Below, piece by piece: positions 32,701-39,034 of a stretch of 47,305 nt of DNA; position 1 is the stretch's first letter, and every line of letters starts with the position of its first letter. The notes below the pieces were generated by a model. The model worked only from the letters and a program-made list of their open reading frames with translations, ran no database searches and was not told where the DNA came from. The position numbers and the translations under genes were made by a program. Source of the DNA: Acidobacteriota bacterium (GTDB lineage Bacteria; Acidobacteriota; Terriglobia; Bryobacterales; Bryobacteraceae). The stretch covers positions 1 to 47,305 of the forward strand of contig CANIVU010000065.1 in the NCBI GenBank assembly GCA_947470805.1, in the 5' to 3' direction.

Positions 32701-34475
32701 CCGGTACTACCCAGAGAAACCGTTTGCGTGCCGGAGGCGGTGAACGTGAGGCTTGCCGGAGAGAGCGTCAGCACGGGTGCGGCTGTAACGGTGAACGTGA
32801 CGGACACCGTTTGCGGGTTGGCCCCGGGAGCGGAGAGCGTAATGAGCCCCGTGTAGCTGCCCACGGCGAGCCCCGTCGGATCCACCGATACGTTTACGGT
32901 GACAGGAGTCGTCCCGCTGGCGGGCGATGCGGCGAGCCAGGCGGCGTTGGTTGAGGCGGTGAATGAAAGGGCCGCGCCGGTGGCGGCGACGCTGAGCGGT
33001 TTCGACGGTGGAGCCGCGGCACCTGAGACGGCAGTGAACGAGAGCGCCGAGGGCCCTACGGACAACTGCGAGGCCGGAGCAATATTGAGCGTCACCGGGA
33101 CGTTTACCGCGGTTGCGCCGGTGGCCGTAAACGTAAGCACCCCTGAATATGAGCCCGCCGCGAGGCCAGTTGTGTTGACGGAGAAACTCACCGAACCAGG
33201 GGTATTCCCGCCGGAGGGCGTAGCGGTAAGCCAGGCGGCGTTGGATGCGGAGGTAAAAGAAACGGCCGCTCCGGTGGAAGTGATCGACACGCTCTTCGAG
33301 GCGGGCGCAGCGGCCCCCGCGACTGCATCGAACGTCAGCGAAACCGGGGCCGCGGCCAGCGCCGCCGAAGTCACAGCCGGTGCCGGGCCAGGCAGAAAGG
33401 CGGTGACGGCGCCGGTGGTGTCATCGCCATTCAGGCCGAGGGCCTGGATCGCAACGCTCGTCGTGACCTTCACCGACGCGCCCGTGGGAGCCGACCCGAA
33501 CAACTCCTGCACCGTTCGCATGTATTGGCCGCCGCTTGGGATATTGACGCTCACTTTCCCCAGAGAAGCGCCAGCGCTGGAGACGAGTTCCAACTGAACG
33601 TCGGAGGCGACAAAACTGGAGTTCCGCAGCGCAACGCCGATAAAGCCGTTCAGGCCGGTAGCCGGAACGGCGATTCCCGCGCTGGTCAGAAGTTGCGTGG
33701 GATACAACGGATGGCAACCGTTCAATAACGCGCGCGAACTGGAGCCGACGGCCACCGCGCGAAGATACGAGAAATAGGTACCGTCGGGATCCTTGTTCTG
33801 GCCTCGCAATACGAAATGGGCGCCGGTCAGATCACCGGACGCGGTCATTGTGAAATCGATTTCCGTGGGCGAAATGAAGCGAAAATCCTTGGCTTTGGCC
33901 TCATTCACATCGATGCGGGTGTTGGCATTGAAGCCTGTGCCCAGCACGCGTACTGTGGTCCCCGCGGGCAGGACGCCGCCTCCAGGAATAATGTTGGTAA
34001 TCGATGCGCTGCCGCCGATCGTCAACGTGCCGTTCTTTGCCAAAGGCAGGGAGTACGGCGTGCCGCCAGGCCCGTTGAAGAACGTGGCGTTGCCAAAATT
34101 AATCGGGATCACGGTGCCAACCGGGATGCCGGCGCGAATCTTGGCCGCGACCATTAGAAACGGGTAGTCCAGCTGCGTGCCAAGCGACGCAAGCGGAGAA
34201 ACAATACTGGCCTGAAAACGGGCATTCCGCACATAGCCTACGCCATATGCATCACCGGATGGACTGAGAATCGAAACACCCTCCAGGCTGTCAAACGACG
34301 AGTCGAAACTGAAGTCTGAACTGGTGGTGGTAATCGGGTGGGGGGAGGTGAAGTCCAGCTTGATCTGCATCAACCCGCCGGAAGGTAGTGTCTCAGAGAC
34401 GATACGAGGCTCAATCACCGTCTGGGCCGCGGCGGAAAGCGCGGCAAGAAAAAGAACAACTTTGTGCAAACTCAC
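29784..34475 (-). CDS. Giant secreted protein with ten BACON-like repeats and a TIGR03437 C-terminal domain
   Basis: A 1563-aa protein starting at GTG 34473-34475 (GTGA overlap with the anti-sigma stop) and led by a signal peptide (VVLFLAALSAAAQ). Residues 20-375 hold beta-rich domains, including an IPT/TIG-like piece near 155-215 (GTTVRVLGTGFNANTRIDV). Residues ~379-1323 hold ten tandem ~91-97-residue BACON-like repeats, each with SSNAAWLTVSPASG and VNTTGLAPGSYTG-type wording. Residues ~1328-1563 form the 'Solibacter' C-terminal domain (ILTIYGRNIGPATG; LYTSAGQINTIVPYEV; TGLLQINALIPADAPIG). BACON domains are usually carbohydrate- or mucin-associated adhesive modules. A surface or secreted adhesin, or a substrate of the downstream CHAT protease, is possible. 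Confidence 0.88.
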   Translation of the reverse strand: MSLHKVVLFLAALSAAAQTVIEPRIVSETLPSGGLMQIKLDFTSPHPITTTSSDFSFDSSFDSLEGVSILSPSGDAYGVGYVRNARFQASIVSPLASLGTQLDYPFLMVAAKIRAGIPVGTVIPINFGNATFFNGPGGTPYSLPLAKNGTLTIGGSASITNIIPGGGVLPAGTTVRVLGTGFNANTRIDVNEAKAKDFRFISPTEIDFTMTASGDLTGAHFVLRGQNKDPDGTYFSYLRAVAVGSSSRALLNGCHPLYPTQLLTSAGIAVPATGLNGFIGVALRNSSFVASDVQLELVSSAGASLGKVSVNIPSGGQYMRTVQELFGSAPTGASVKVTTSVAIQALGLNGDDTTGAVTAFLPGPAPAVTSAALAAAPVSLTFDAVAGAAAPASKSVSITSTGAAVSFTSASNAAWLTATPSGGNTPGSVSFSVNTTGLAAGSYSGVLTFTATGATAVNVPVTLNIAPASQLSVGPSALSFTAVSGAAAPPSKPLSVAATGAALSFTASTNAAWLAASPASGTTPVTVNVSVDPTGLAVGSYTGLITLSAPGANPQTVSVTFTVTAAPVLTLSPASLTFTASGTQTVSLGSTGTALPYTTSSNAAWLTALPASGTTPGTLSVSVNTTGLAPGNYTGLVTVTPTGAAAQSVAVTLNLAAPAQLSLTPAALVFDGVAGAASPASKTVAVASTGAALAFSFTSSAAWLSASPASGTSPANVIVTANTTSLAVGSYSGTLTFTPPAGSTPQTVAVTLNVTPAPQLTVTPAALTFDAQSGGAAPAAKALNIASTGTALNYSISSNAAWLAATPASGATPASVSVSVNPAGLAVGSYSGTVTISAAGATTQPVGVTLNITAAPQLGASPSLFNFTAVAGGAAPASQGLQVTSTGTPLAFTATSNDAWLAVVPNTGTTPAALTVSVNTTGLAAGVYNGTISLSAPGATTQTVAAVLTVTATPQLSISPSSLVFDGAGTRSISVASTGSTLSYSASSNAAWLTVSPATGSTPATLAATANVTGLAPGSYTGLITITAAGANNQTVAVTLNVVAAPQLTVSPSSLTFTAAGSQPITVGSTGSALTYSASSNAAWLTVSPSSGSTGSSLSATVNVAGLAPGSYSGLVTISAPGATTQTVSVTLTVASVSPQLIVSPTSLTFDGSGVRSVSVSSTGAALNYTAVSSAPWLTVAPAAGATPAALTLTANSAGLASGTYSASVVLSAPGATSQTVAVSLNIAGAPPVASQLTFTPAALTFDGAGTKTISVASTGAPLGFAATANVPWLAVTVSSGLTPATVSVTATPGTLAAGTYTEAVTLTAGGASTQTIAITLNVAPSTLPEVAAIVNGASQTAGAAFAPGQILTIYGRNIGPATGVFGALAAPTRFDTVAGGTRVRFNGVLAPVLYTSAGQINTIVPYEVSGSVTVEVEFEGRRSALLPIRVVDAAPALFTQDASGRGRAAILNQDYALNTPQRPAARGTVVMLYATGGGQTNPASSTGQIAGADLRTLALPVTVTIGGRRAEILYAGAAPGLVTGLLQINALIPADAPIGDTVPVSIQVGTAASPDGTTLSIN
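30504..33341 (-). repeat. Ten in-frame BACON-like repeat units
   Basis: Coding tandem repeats inside the giant protein. Units 1, 2, 4, 5 and 6 carry an extra AxAAPASK-type insert (about 96 residues). Units 3, 7, 8, 9 and 10 lack it (about 91 residues). The conserved core is xxxAWLxxxPxxGxTPxxxxVxxNxxGLAxGxYxG followed by ATTQTVxVTLNV. Units 7 and 8 are especially alike, suggesting recent duplication. Confidence 0.85.
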
Positions 34476-35152
34476 TGTTTAATCACCCGGAACGTTTCCG
34501 CGGTGCTCGTGGCCACGGTGGCACCTTTTAGATCCATTGCGCGTATCCTCCATGTCAACGTCTTTCGCTCGGTCATGAGCGCCTGAGCCGCTGCCGGCAA
34601 CTGGACTACAGGAGCAGTCGCCAATGCTTGCCACAGGGTCTGTTCGGCCACATCCATGAGCCGAACTTCATACGATACCGCGCCAGGGATGGCGCGCCAC
34701 TGCAATGTGGAGGGCACAAATGTTAAATCGCCGGTCGGGCTAATCGACTCGATTTGGCCACCACGGACGGTATCGTCGATGGGAGCAACGGGCGAGGAGG
34801 AAGGAATATTGACGAAGAAGATGAGCGCAAGCGCGGCAACCAGACCAAGCCCCCAAACCGGACGGGCGAACCACCAGGCTTTTTTCGCCACCACTTCGGT
34901 GGGACGCCAAGCCGGCGCCTGCTTCAACCGTTTCTCAATCTGCCGGACAACCGCCGCTTCAACGGCAGTCGGTTCGGCGGCATGGAAGGATTGCAGCATC
35001 GCCACTTCGCCCTGGCAGAACACGCAGGAGGCGGCGTGGGCCTTTTCCGCATCGGTCCCAGCGCCATCGGCCATCCGTTCCAGCGCGTCCACCGGGAGGC
35101 AGGCGGATTCTTTTGAAACTGCGGAGTGGAGAATATCTCGTTCGCTATTCAT
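34472..35152 (-). CDS. Zinc-finger anti-sigma factor with extracytoplasmic Fn3-like domain
   Basis: A single-pass membrane protein of 226 aa. The cytoplasmic N-terminus carries the anti-sigma zinc motif HxxxCxxC (H39, C43, C46; HAASCVFC). One transmembrane segment lies near residues 99-116 (VWGLGLVAALALIFFVNI), and the C-terminal ~95 residues form a beta-sandwich-like sensor region (LTFVPSTLQWRAIPGAVSYEVRL; KTLTWRIRAMD) that resembles fibronectin-type folds. It should hold the ECF sigma factor inactive until an envelope signal arrives. It overlaps the sigma gene by 8 bp and the BACON protein gene by 4 bp, so the module is translated as a unit. Confidence 0.85.
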   Translation of the reverse strand: MNSERDILHSAVSKESACLPVDALERMADGAGTDAEKAHAASCVFCQGEVAMLQSFHAAEPTAVEAAVVRQIEKRLKQAPAWRPTEVVAKKAWWFARPVWGLGLVAALALIFFVNIPSSSPVAPIDDTVRGGQIESISPTGDLTFVPSTLQWRAIPGAVSYEVRLMDVAEQTLWQALATAPVVQLPAAAQALMTERKTLTWRIRAMDLKGATVATSTAETFRVIKQ

Positions 35153-35765
35153 GACTAGATCTCCCGTCCTGCGGCGAACGTTGCATCCGTGCCGTCCACC
35201 GGTCGACAGCCACTTTTAACTTCCGTTTCGCGCTGACCACATACGCCTTGGCCCCGCTGGCGTTCTCCATCTTTAACAGACGCGAGATCGTCGCCAGCGG
35301 CATATCCTCGCCAAAGTGCAGCATCATCACCTGCGCCTCGACGGGCGTCAATTCCTTGGCCATCATTTCCCGCGCCACATCGGTCAATTGCGACCGCTCC
35401 AGCGCCGAATCGAACCCGGCCGCCTGCACGCCCAGTGCATCCAACACGTCGGGCTCCACGGCGTCCTCGGCCTTCCGCTCCCGGCTGCGCAGCGAGTTGA
35501 AGCAGTGATTCCGGGCGATCATATACAGCCACGTCGAAAACTTCGAATCCGCCCGGAAGTGACTCAGATGCGACCATGCCTTCGTGAAGACTTCCTGCGC
35601 AAGATCGGTCGCCGCATCGCGGTTGCCTGCCACGCGGTAGCACCACAACGCAACCCGGGAATAGTGACGCTGAAAGAGTTCGTCGGCAAACGGTGTACCG
35701 CGGGGAGGCCCCCCGTGTTCCTGATACTTTGCCACCAACTCTTCGTCCGAAAGAGCGGTCAACAC
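35145..35765 (-). CDS. ECF RNA polymerase sigma factor
   Basis: A group IV sigma factor, 206 aa from the chosen GTG at 35763-35765. The longer frame starts in a region that looks like promoter DNA. Sigma-2 is visible in residues ~50-100 (GNRDAATDLAQEVFTKAWSH; STWLYMIARNHCFNSLRSR), including the region 2.3/2.4 promoter-melting segment. Sigma-4 is near 140-195 (LTPVEAQVMMLHFGEDMPLATISRLL), although the HTH part is somewhat divergent (KMENASGAKAYVVSAKRKLK). It probably directs transcription of its own operon (anti-sigma, BACON protein, CHAT protease), but no target-promoter copy could be identified by eye. A near-consensus -10 (TATACT) lies just upstream. Confidence 0.9.
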   Translation of the reverse strand: MLTALSDEELVAKYQEHGGPPRGTPFADELFQRHYSRVALWCYRVAGNRDAATDLAQEVFTKAWSHLSHFRADSKFSTWLYMIARNHCFNSLRSRERKAEDAVEPDVLDALGVQAAGFDSALERSQLTDVAREMMAKELTPVEAQVMMLHFGEDMPLATISRLLKMENASGAKAYVVSAKRKLKVAVDRWTARMQRSPQDGRSSHE

Positions 35766-35772
35766 AAACTTG

Positions 35773-35778
35773 AGTATA
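35773..35778 (-). promoter_or_regulatory. Candidate -10 element of the sigma-factor operon
   Basis: TATACT on the minus strand ends eight bases before the GTG codon at 35765. Transcription would start within a few bases of that codon, giving a nearly leaderless mRNA. No convincing -35 sits at a 16-18 bp spacing, so the site could also be a vegetative weak promoter or chance. Confidence 0.4.
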
Positions 35779-35855
35779 CTTTGGCAGGCGCATATTGGTC
35801 CGTTAACAACTACGACAATTCCCCGAGTCTTACGGAACAAAAAAATCTGATACCC

Positions 35856-37148
35856 ATGACGCTATCCCCTGAGCAGATCGCCCAACTCCGCCGCAAAGTG
35901 GCCTGGAGAATCCTTCCCATCACGATTCTGCTCTACCTGGTCGCCTACCTCGACCGGGCCAACGTCGGATTCGCCAAGCTGCGGATGGCGAAGGACTTAG
36001 GCTTCTCCGAAGAGGTCTTCGGGCTCGGTATCGGCATCTTCTTTATCGGGTATTTATTGCTTGAAATCCCCGGCGCGCTCCTAGTGGAACGGTGGAGCGC
36101 CCGAAAATGGTTCGCCCGTATTCTCATCACCTGGGGCCTGCTTTCGGCCGCTACGGCGTTCGTCCGCACGCCGTTTGAGTTCAACCTGGCGCGATTTTTC
36201 CTGGGAGTCGCCGAAGCCGGTTTCTTTCCCGGCATCATTGTTTTCTTCACTCATTGGTTTCCCCTGCGCGACCGGGCGCGCGCGATGAGCGGCTTCATCG
36301 TCGCCGTCCCGTTCAGCATGGCCCTCGGCGCGCCGATCTCGGCGTTCCTCCTCGACGTCACCTGGTTCGACATGGCCGGCTGGCAGTGGTTATTCATCCT
36401 CGAAGGCCTGCCCGCGGTGGTGCTCGGTATCGTCACGCTGTTCATCTTCACGGACCGGCCCCGGGATGCCAAGTGGCTAACGCAGCAGGAGCGGGACTGG
36501 CTGGAGGGAACGCTGGCGGCGGAGGCGGCCGCGAAAGACGCCGTGCAAAAGGTCTCGGTCGCCCAGGCCCTGCGGCTGCGAAACGTCTGGCTACTGGCCC
36601 TGGGAATCTTCGCCACCAACACCGGGGGTTACGCGCTCGGGTTCTGGTTGCCGACGACGGTGAAGAGTCTCTCGGGCGGATCGGACCGGGCGTCCTTATT
36701 CTTCAGCGGCCTGTTCTATCTATTCGGTGTGGTGGGCGTTCTCTACGCCGGCTTCTCCTCGGATAAGCACGGCGACCGCAAGTGGCACTGCGTGGCCGGG
36801 CAGGTTTCGACGGGCGTATTCCTGGCCGCCAGCGCCGTCCCCGGCCAACCGTTCTGGCTGGTCATGATCTGGCTATGCCTAACCGGGCTCGTGGCCTACT
36901 CCTGGCCGCCACCCTTCTGGGCATTGCCAACGGGAACGCTCACCGCTTCAGCCGCGGCAACAGCCATCGGCATGATCAACATCTTCGCCAACGTCGCCGG
37001 CTACTTCGGCAACCATCTGTTCGGCTGGATGAAACAGAACGGCGCAACAGACAGTACGTCACTGTTCTTCCTGGCCGGCTGCTACTTGTTAGGTGGCGCC
37101 ATCGTCAGCCGTGTCCACATTCCTCAACCCACGCGCGGCAGTTCATAA
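35856..37148 (+). CDS. MFS transporter, anion:cation symporter (ACS) family
   Basis: An inner-membrane transporter of 430 aa with 12 hydrophobic segments. The start is the ATG at 35856; the long upstream extension is antisense to the sigma gene. The N-terminus RKVAWRILPITILLYLVAYLDRANVGFAKL is the classic ACS/tartrate-hexuronate type pattern (DRxNxxxA), and the central loop is the usual Arg/Asp-rich link between the two six-helix halves (DRPRDAKWLTQQERDW). The family takes up organic anions such as tartrate, glucarate, phthalate or hexuronates with protons. Its 3' end overlaps the convergent Gfo/Idh/MocA gene by 25 bp. The substrate is not determined, but the sugar-oxidation neighbours suggest a sugar acid. 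No strong Shine-Dalgarno precedes it. Confidence 0.88.
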   Translation: MTLSPEQIAQLRRKVAWRILPITILLYLVAYLDRANVGFAKLRMAKDLGFSEEVFGLGIGIFFIGYLLLEIPGALLVERWSARKWFARILITWGLLSAATAFVRTPFEFNLARFFLGVAEAGFFPGIIVFFTHWFPLRDRARAMSGFIVAVPFSMALGAPISAFLLDVTWFDMAGWQWLFILEGLPAVVLGIVTLFIFTDRPRDAKWLTQQERDWLEGTLAAEAAAKDAVQKVSVAQALRLRNVWLLALGIFATNTGGYALGFWLPTTVKSLSGGSDRASLFFSGLFYLFGVVGVLYAGFSSDKHGDRKWHCVAGQVSTGVFLAASAVPGQPFWLVMIWLCLTGLVAYSWPPPFWALPTGTLTASAAATAIGMINIFANVAGYFGNHLFGWMKQNGATDSTSLFFLAGCYLLGGAIVSRVHIPQPTRGSS

Positions 37149-38344
37149 CCCTTACGCCGCGGCCGTTCCAGCAGCGCATTCGCCGCGGCGTCATTCGGGA
37201 AGCGCTCGGCTTTCGGATCCCACTGCAGCGTCCGGCCCAACTCCCGGGCAATGTTCACCAAATGGCAAACCGACGTCGACCGGTGCGCAATTTCCACATC
37301 GGCATTCGGCTTCTTCCGGGAGCGAACACATTGCAGGAAATTACGAATATGCGGCGAGTTCTCGCCCGGACCTTCCTTCATCACATCCGGTGCATGCTTC
37401 TTGAACTCCGGCCTGTCATCGCAGGTGAAATCGCCGCGTATGATCTGCATCCGTCCCTTGGTCCCTTCAAAGATGCCACCAAGCTGTTGATGGTCGTTGA
37501 TGATGGGCTGTTCCAGACTGACAACGGCGCCATTGGCATACGTCAGCGCCACCTTACCGCCTTCGCCAACGGCAATCTCCGTGGGCCCAGTCAGCGACGT
37601 TCCCAGCGCCGCCTGCACCTGATCGAGCGAATGCGTCCCCCACCCGGAGACACCCCACGACTGCCCGCCGCCATCGAAATCCCACCACTTCATCCACCCC
37701 TTGTGGAGGTCGGAATGGTACGGCCGCAACTCCGTCTGGTTGCACCACTCATCCCAATTCAACCCCTCCGGCATCGGCTCTTCAGGTTTGTTGTCCCAAC
37801 GCGCCGGCGCCAGAAAATTGCACACGACCACCTTCTTGATCTTCCCCAACTTCCCGTCCGCCACCAGCTTGCTGGCATAGATATTGATCGGCATGGAGCG
37901 CTGCTGCGTGCCCACCTGCAGCACCCGTTTGTAGTGGCGCGCGGATTTCACCAACGCCTGCCCCTCCTGCACGGTCAGCGTCAATGGCTTTTCGGCGTAC
38001 ACGTCCAGGCCGGCCTCCATCGCCTGCATCACGATGCGGGCGCGGGCATGCGTGGTGGTCTCCACAAACACCGCGTCCAGCTTCTGCTTCTCAAACATCT
38101 CGCGGTAATCGGTGTACTGCGTCCAGTTGACTCCATCGGCCAGGATGTGGGACGCCTTGTCGAGCGCCGCCTTGGAACAATCGGCGATGGAAACGATCCG
38201 GCCATCGCCGAAATCCTCGTGCTGAATCAGCCACGAGGCACGCCGGCCAACGCCGACAAAACCGATATTGATCCGGTCATTGGCGCCGCGCACCGAGGCG
38301 CGAGCAACAAAGGGGAAAGTACCGAGAAAAGCGCGACGATTCAT
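37124..38344 (-). CDS. Tat-exported Gfo/Idh/MocA-family oxidoreductase
   Basis: A 406-aa NAD(P)-type oxidoreductase. The start ATG at 38342-38344 overlaps the upstream stop (ATGA). The N-terminus MNRRAFLGTFPFVARASV carries a twin-arginine signal (RRAFLG), so the folded protein probably works in the periplasm. The Rossmann part begins RINIGFVGVGRRASW (a GxGxxx variant) and includes the conserved DVYAEKPLTLT lysine motif of the family; the C-terminal alpha/beta domain has GGGQSWGVSGWGTHSLDQV. Members oxidise or reduce sugar hydroxyls. Placed with a 3-keto-disaccharide hydrolase, this suggests glycoside 3-oxidation chemistry. G is favoured at third codon positions, unlike the plus-strand genes beside it. 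Confidence 0.88.
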   Translation of the reverse strand: MNRRAFLGTFPFVARASVRGANDRINIGFVGVGRRASWLIQHEDFGDGRIVSIADCSKAALDKASHILADGVNWTQYTDYREMFEKQKLDAVFVETTTHARARIVMQAMEAGLDVYAEKPLTLTVQEGQALVKSARHYKRVLQVGTQQRSMPINIYASKLVADGKLGKIKKVVVCNFLAPARWDNKPEEPMPEGLNWDEWCNQTELRPYHSDLHKGWMKWWDFDGGGQSWGVSGWGTHSLDQVQAALGTSLTGPTEIAVGEGGKVALTYANGAVVSLEQPIINDHQQLGGIFEGTKGRMQIIRGDFTCDDRPEFKKHAPDVMKEGPGENSPHIRNFLQCVRSRKKPNADVEIAHRSTSVCHLVNIARELGRTLQWDPKAERFPNDAAANALLERPRRKGYELPRVG

Positions 38345-38937
38345 TTGAGTTCTCTCACTTTCATAGATCGCAGGCGGACTTCCATCCCGTCGAAAGCCTT
38401 GCCCTTGTGAATTTGAATACCCAGGCGGCCGGCGCCGGGGAAGGTGGCGTCGTGCATATCGACAACCGTCCGCCCGTTCTGGCGGATCGTGATGTGGTCG
38501 CCCTGCACACGCAACTGCAACTGGTTCCAACCATCGACACGGACGGAGCCACGATCCCGGTTCTCGGCAATGAACGCCTTGCCCATGCAGTACAGCGACC
38601 CGGAAAGAACGCCGGGGTGCGAAGGCTGGTCGAGGAAGTCCACCTGATAGCCGGTCCGCGGCGCAGCCACACGGAACCAGATGCCGGAGTTGCCCGGAAA
38701 ACGCATCCGCCATTCACACGAAAACTCGAAGTTTGTCCAGCTCTGTTCCGTGAACAGATCGCCTTCCGACCCGCCCGGCCCCTGCCGGCCGATCAACTCG
38801 CCGTTTTCAACCAGCCAGGTGGCATTCCCCTCCGGCTTCCAACCCTGCAACGTGCGGCCATCGAAGATCTTTGCCGCTGCGGGCAGGGCGAACGCGATGC
38901 CCAGAACAGTACGGCGCGAACAATGTAAGCGCTCCAC
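38341..38937 (-). CDS. 3-keto-disaccharide hydrolase domain protein (DUF1080)
   Basis: A 198-aa secreted protein with a jelly-roll 3-keto-disaccharide hydrolase/DUF1080 fold: IFDGRTLQGWKPEGNATWLVENGELIG, then WTNFEFSCEWRM, then NSGIWFRVA, and a final strand pair around TFPGAGRLGIQIHKGK. It cleaves 3-oxidised glycosides or related polysaccharide units. The GTG start is confirmed by AGGAGG five bases upstream. The N-terminus has a twin-arginine-like signal (CSRRTVLGIAFALPAAA), so export is likely. It is translationally coupled (ATGA) to the Gfo/Idh/MocA gene, a pairing often seen in Acidobacteriota and Planctomycetes. Two candidate operators with a shared GCGCTTACA core flank its start region. 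Confidence 0.9.
   Translation of the reverse strand: MERLHCSRRTVLGIAFALPAAAKIFDGRTLQGWKPEGNATWLVENGELIGRQGPGGSEGDLFTEQSWTNFEFSCEWRMRFPGNSGIWFRVAAPRTGYQVDFLDQPSHPGVLSGSLYCMGKAFIAENRDRGSVRVDGWNQLQLRVQGDHITIRQNGRTVVDMHDATFPGAGRLGIQIHKGKAFDGMEVRLRSMKVRELK
38924..38937 (-). promoter_or_regulatory. Candidate LacI-type operator 1 (overlapping the start codon)
   Basis: TGTAAGCGCTCCAC on the plus strand; read on the minus strand it covers the GTG start region and contains GCGCTTACA. The half-site matches the CG-centred LacI/GalR pattern, whereas the other half is degenerate. Confidence 0.35.
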
Positions 38938-38942
38938 ACAGT

Positions 38943-38948
38943 CCTCCT
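38943..38948 (-). promoter_or_regulatory. Strong Shine-Dalgarno for the DUF1080 gene
   Basis: AGGAGG on the minus strand, five bases before the GTG start at 38937. It is the best ribosome-binding site in the window and decides the start. Confidence 0.85.
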
Positions 38949-38980
38949 CAGGAGTGTTCTACCCAGAGCCTACAACTTTA

Positions 38981-38994
38981 TGCATGCGCTTACA
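38981..38994. promoter_or_regulatory. Candidate LacI-type operator 2
   Basis: TGCATGCGCTTACA, 12 of 14 matches to the symmetric pattern TGTAAGCGCTTACA used by LacI/GalR-type repressors. It lies about 57 bp from operator 1 between the divergent DUF1080 and cyclase genes and shares the same GCGCTTACA core in inverted orientation. Confidence 0.45.
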
Positions 38995-39021
38995 AGCGGC
39001 CGCTGCAGATCCAGCCGTGGA

Positions 39022-39027
39022 TATAAT
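39022..39027 (+). promoter_or_regulatory. Consensus -10 (TATAAT) for the cyclase gene
   Basis: A perfect TATAAT ending seven bases before the ATG at 39035. Transcription would then begin at or next to the start codon, and no Shine-Dalgarno precedes it. No good -35 is present at 17 +/- 1 bp. Confidence 0.5.
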
Positions 39028-39034
39028 GACGCCC

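Noticed and set aside
30504-33341. Regularly spaced repeats that could be taken for a CRISPR array
   Set aside because: Units of 270-290 bp are in-frame coding repeats without short identical repeats or spacers.
35783-35806. dif-like sequence (GCGCATAT...GTTAAC) near the possible skew change
   Set aside because: Half-site matches are partial and the spacing is 6 instead of about 10 bases; inverted TTATG symmetry is missing.
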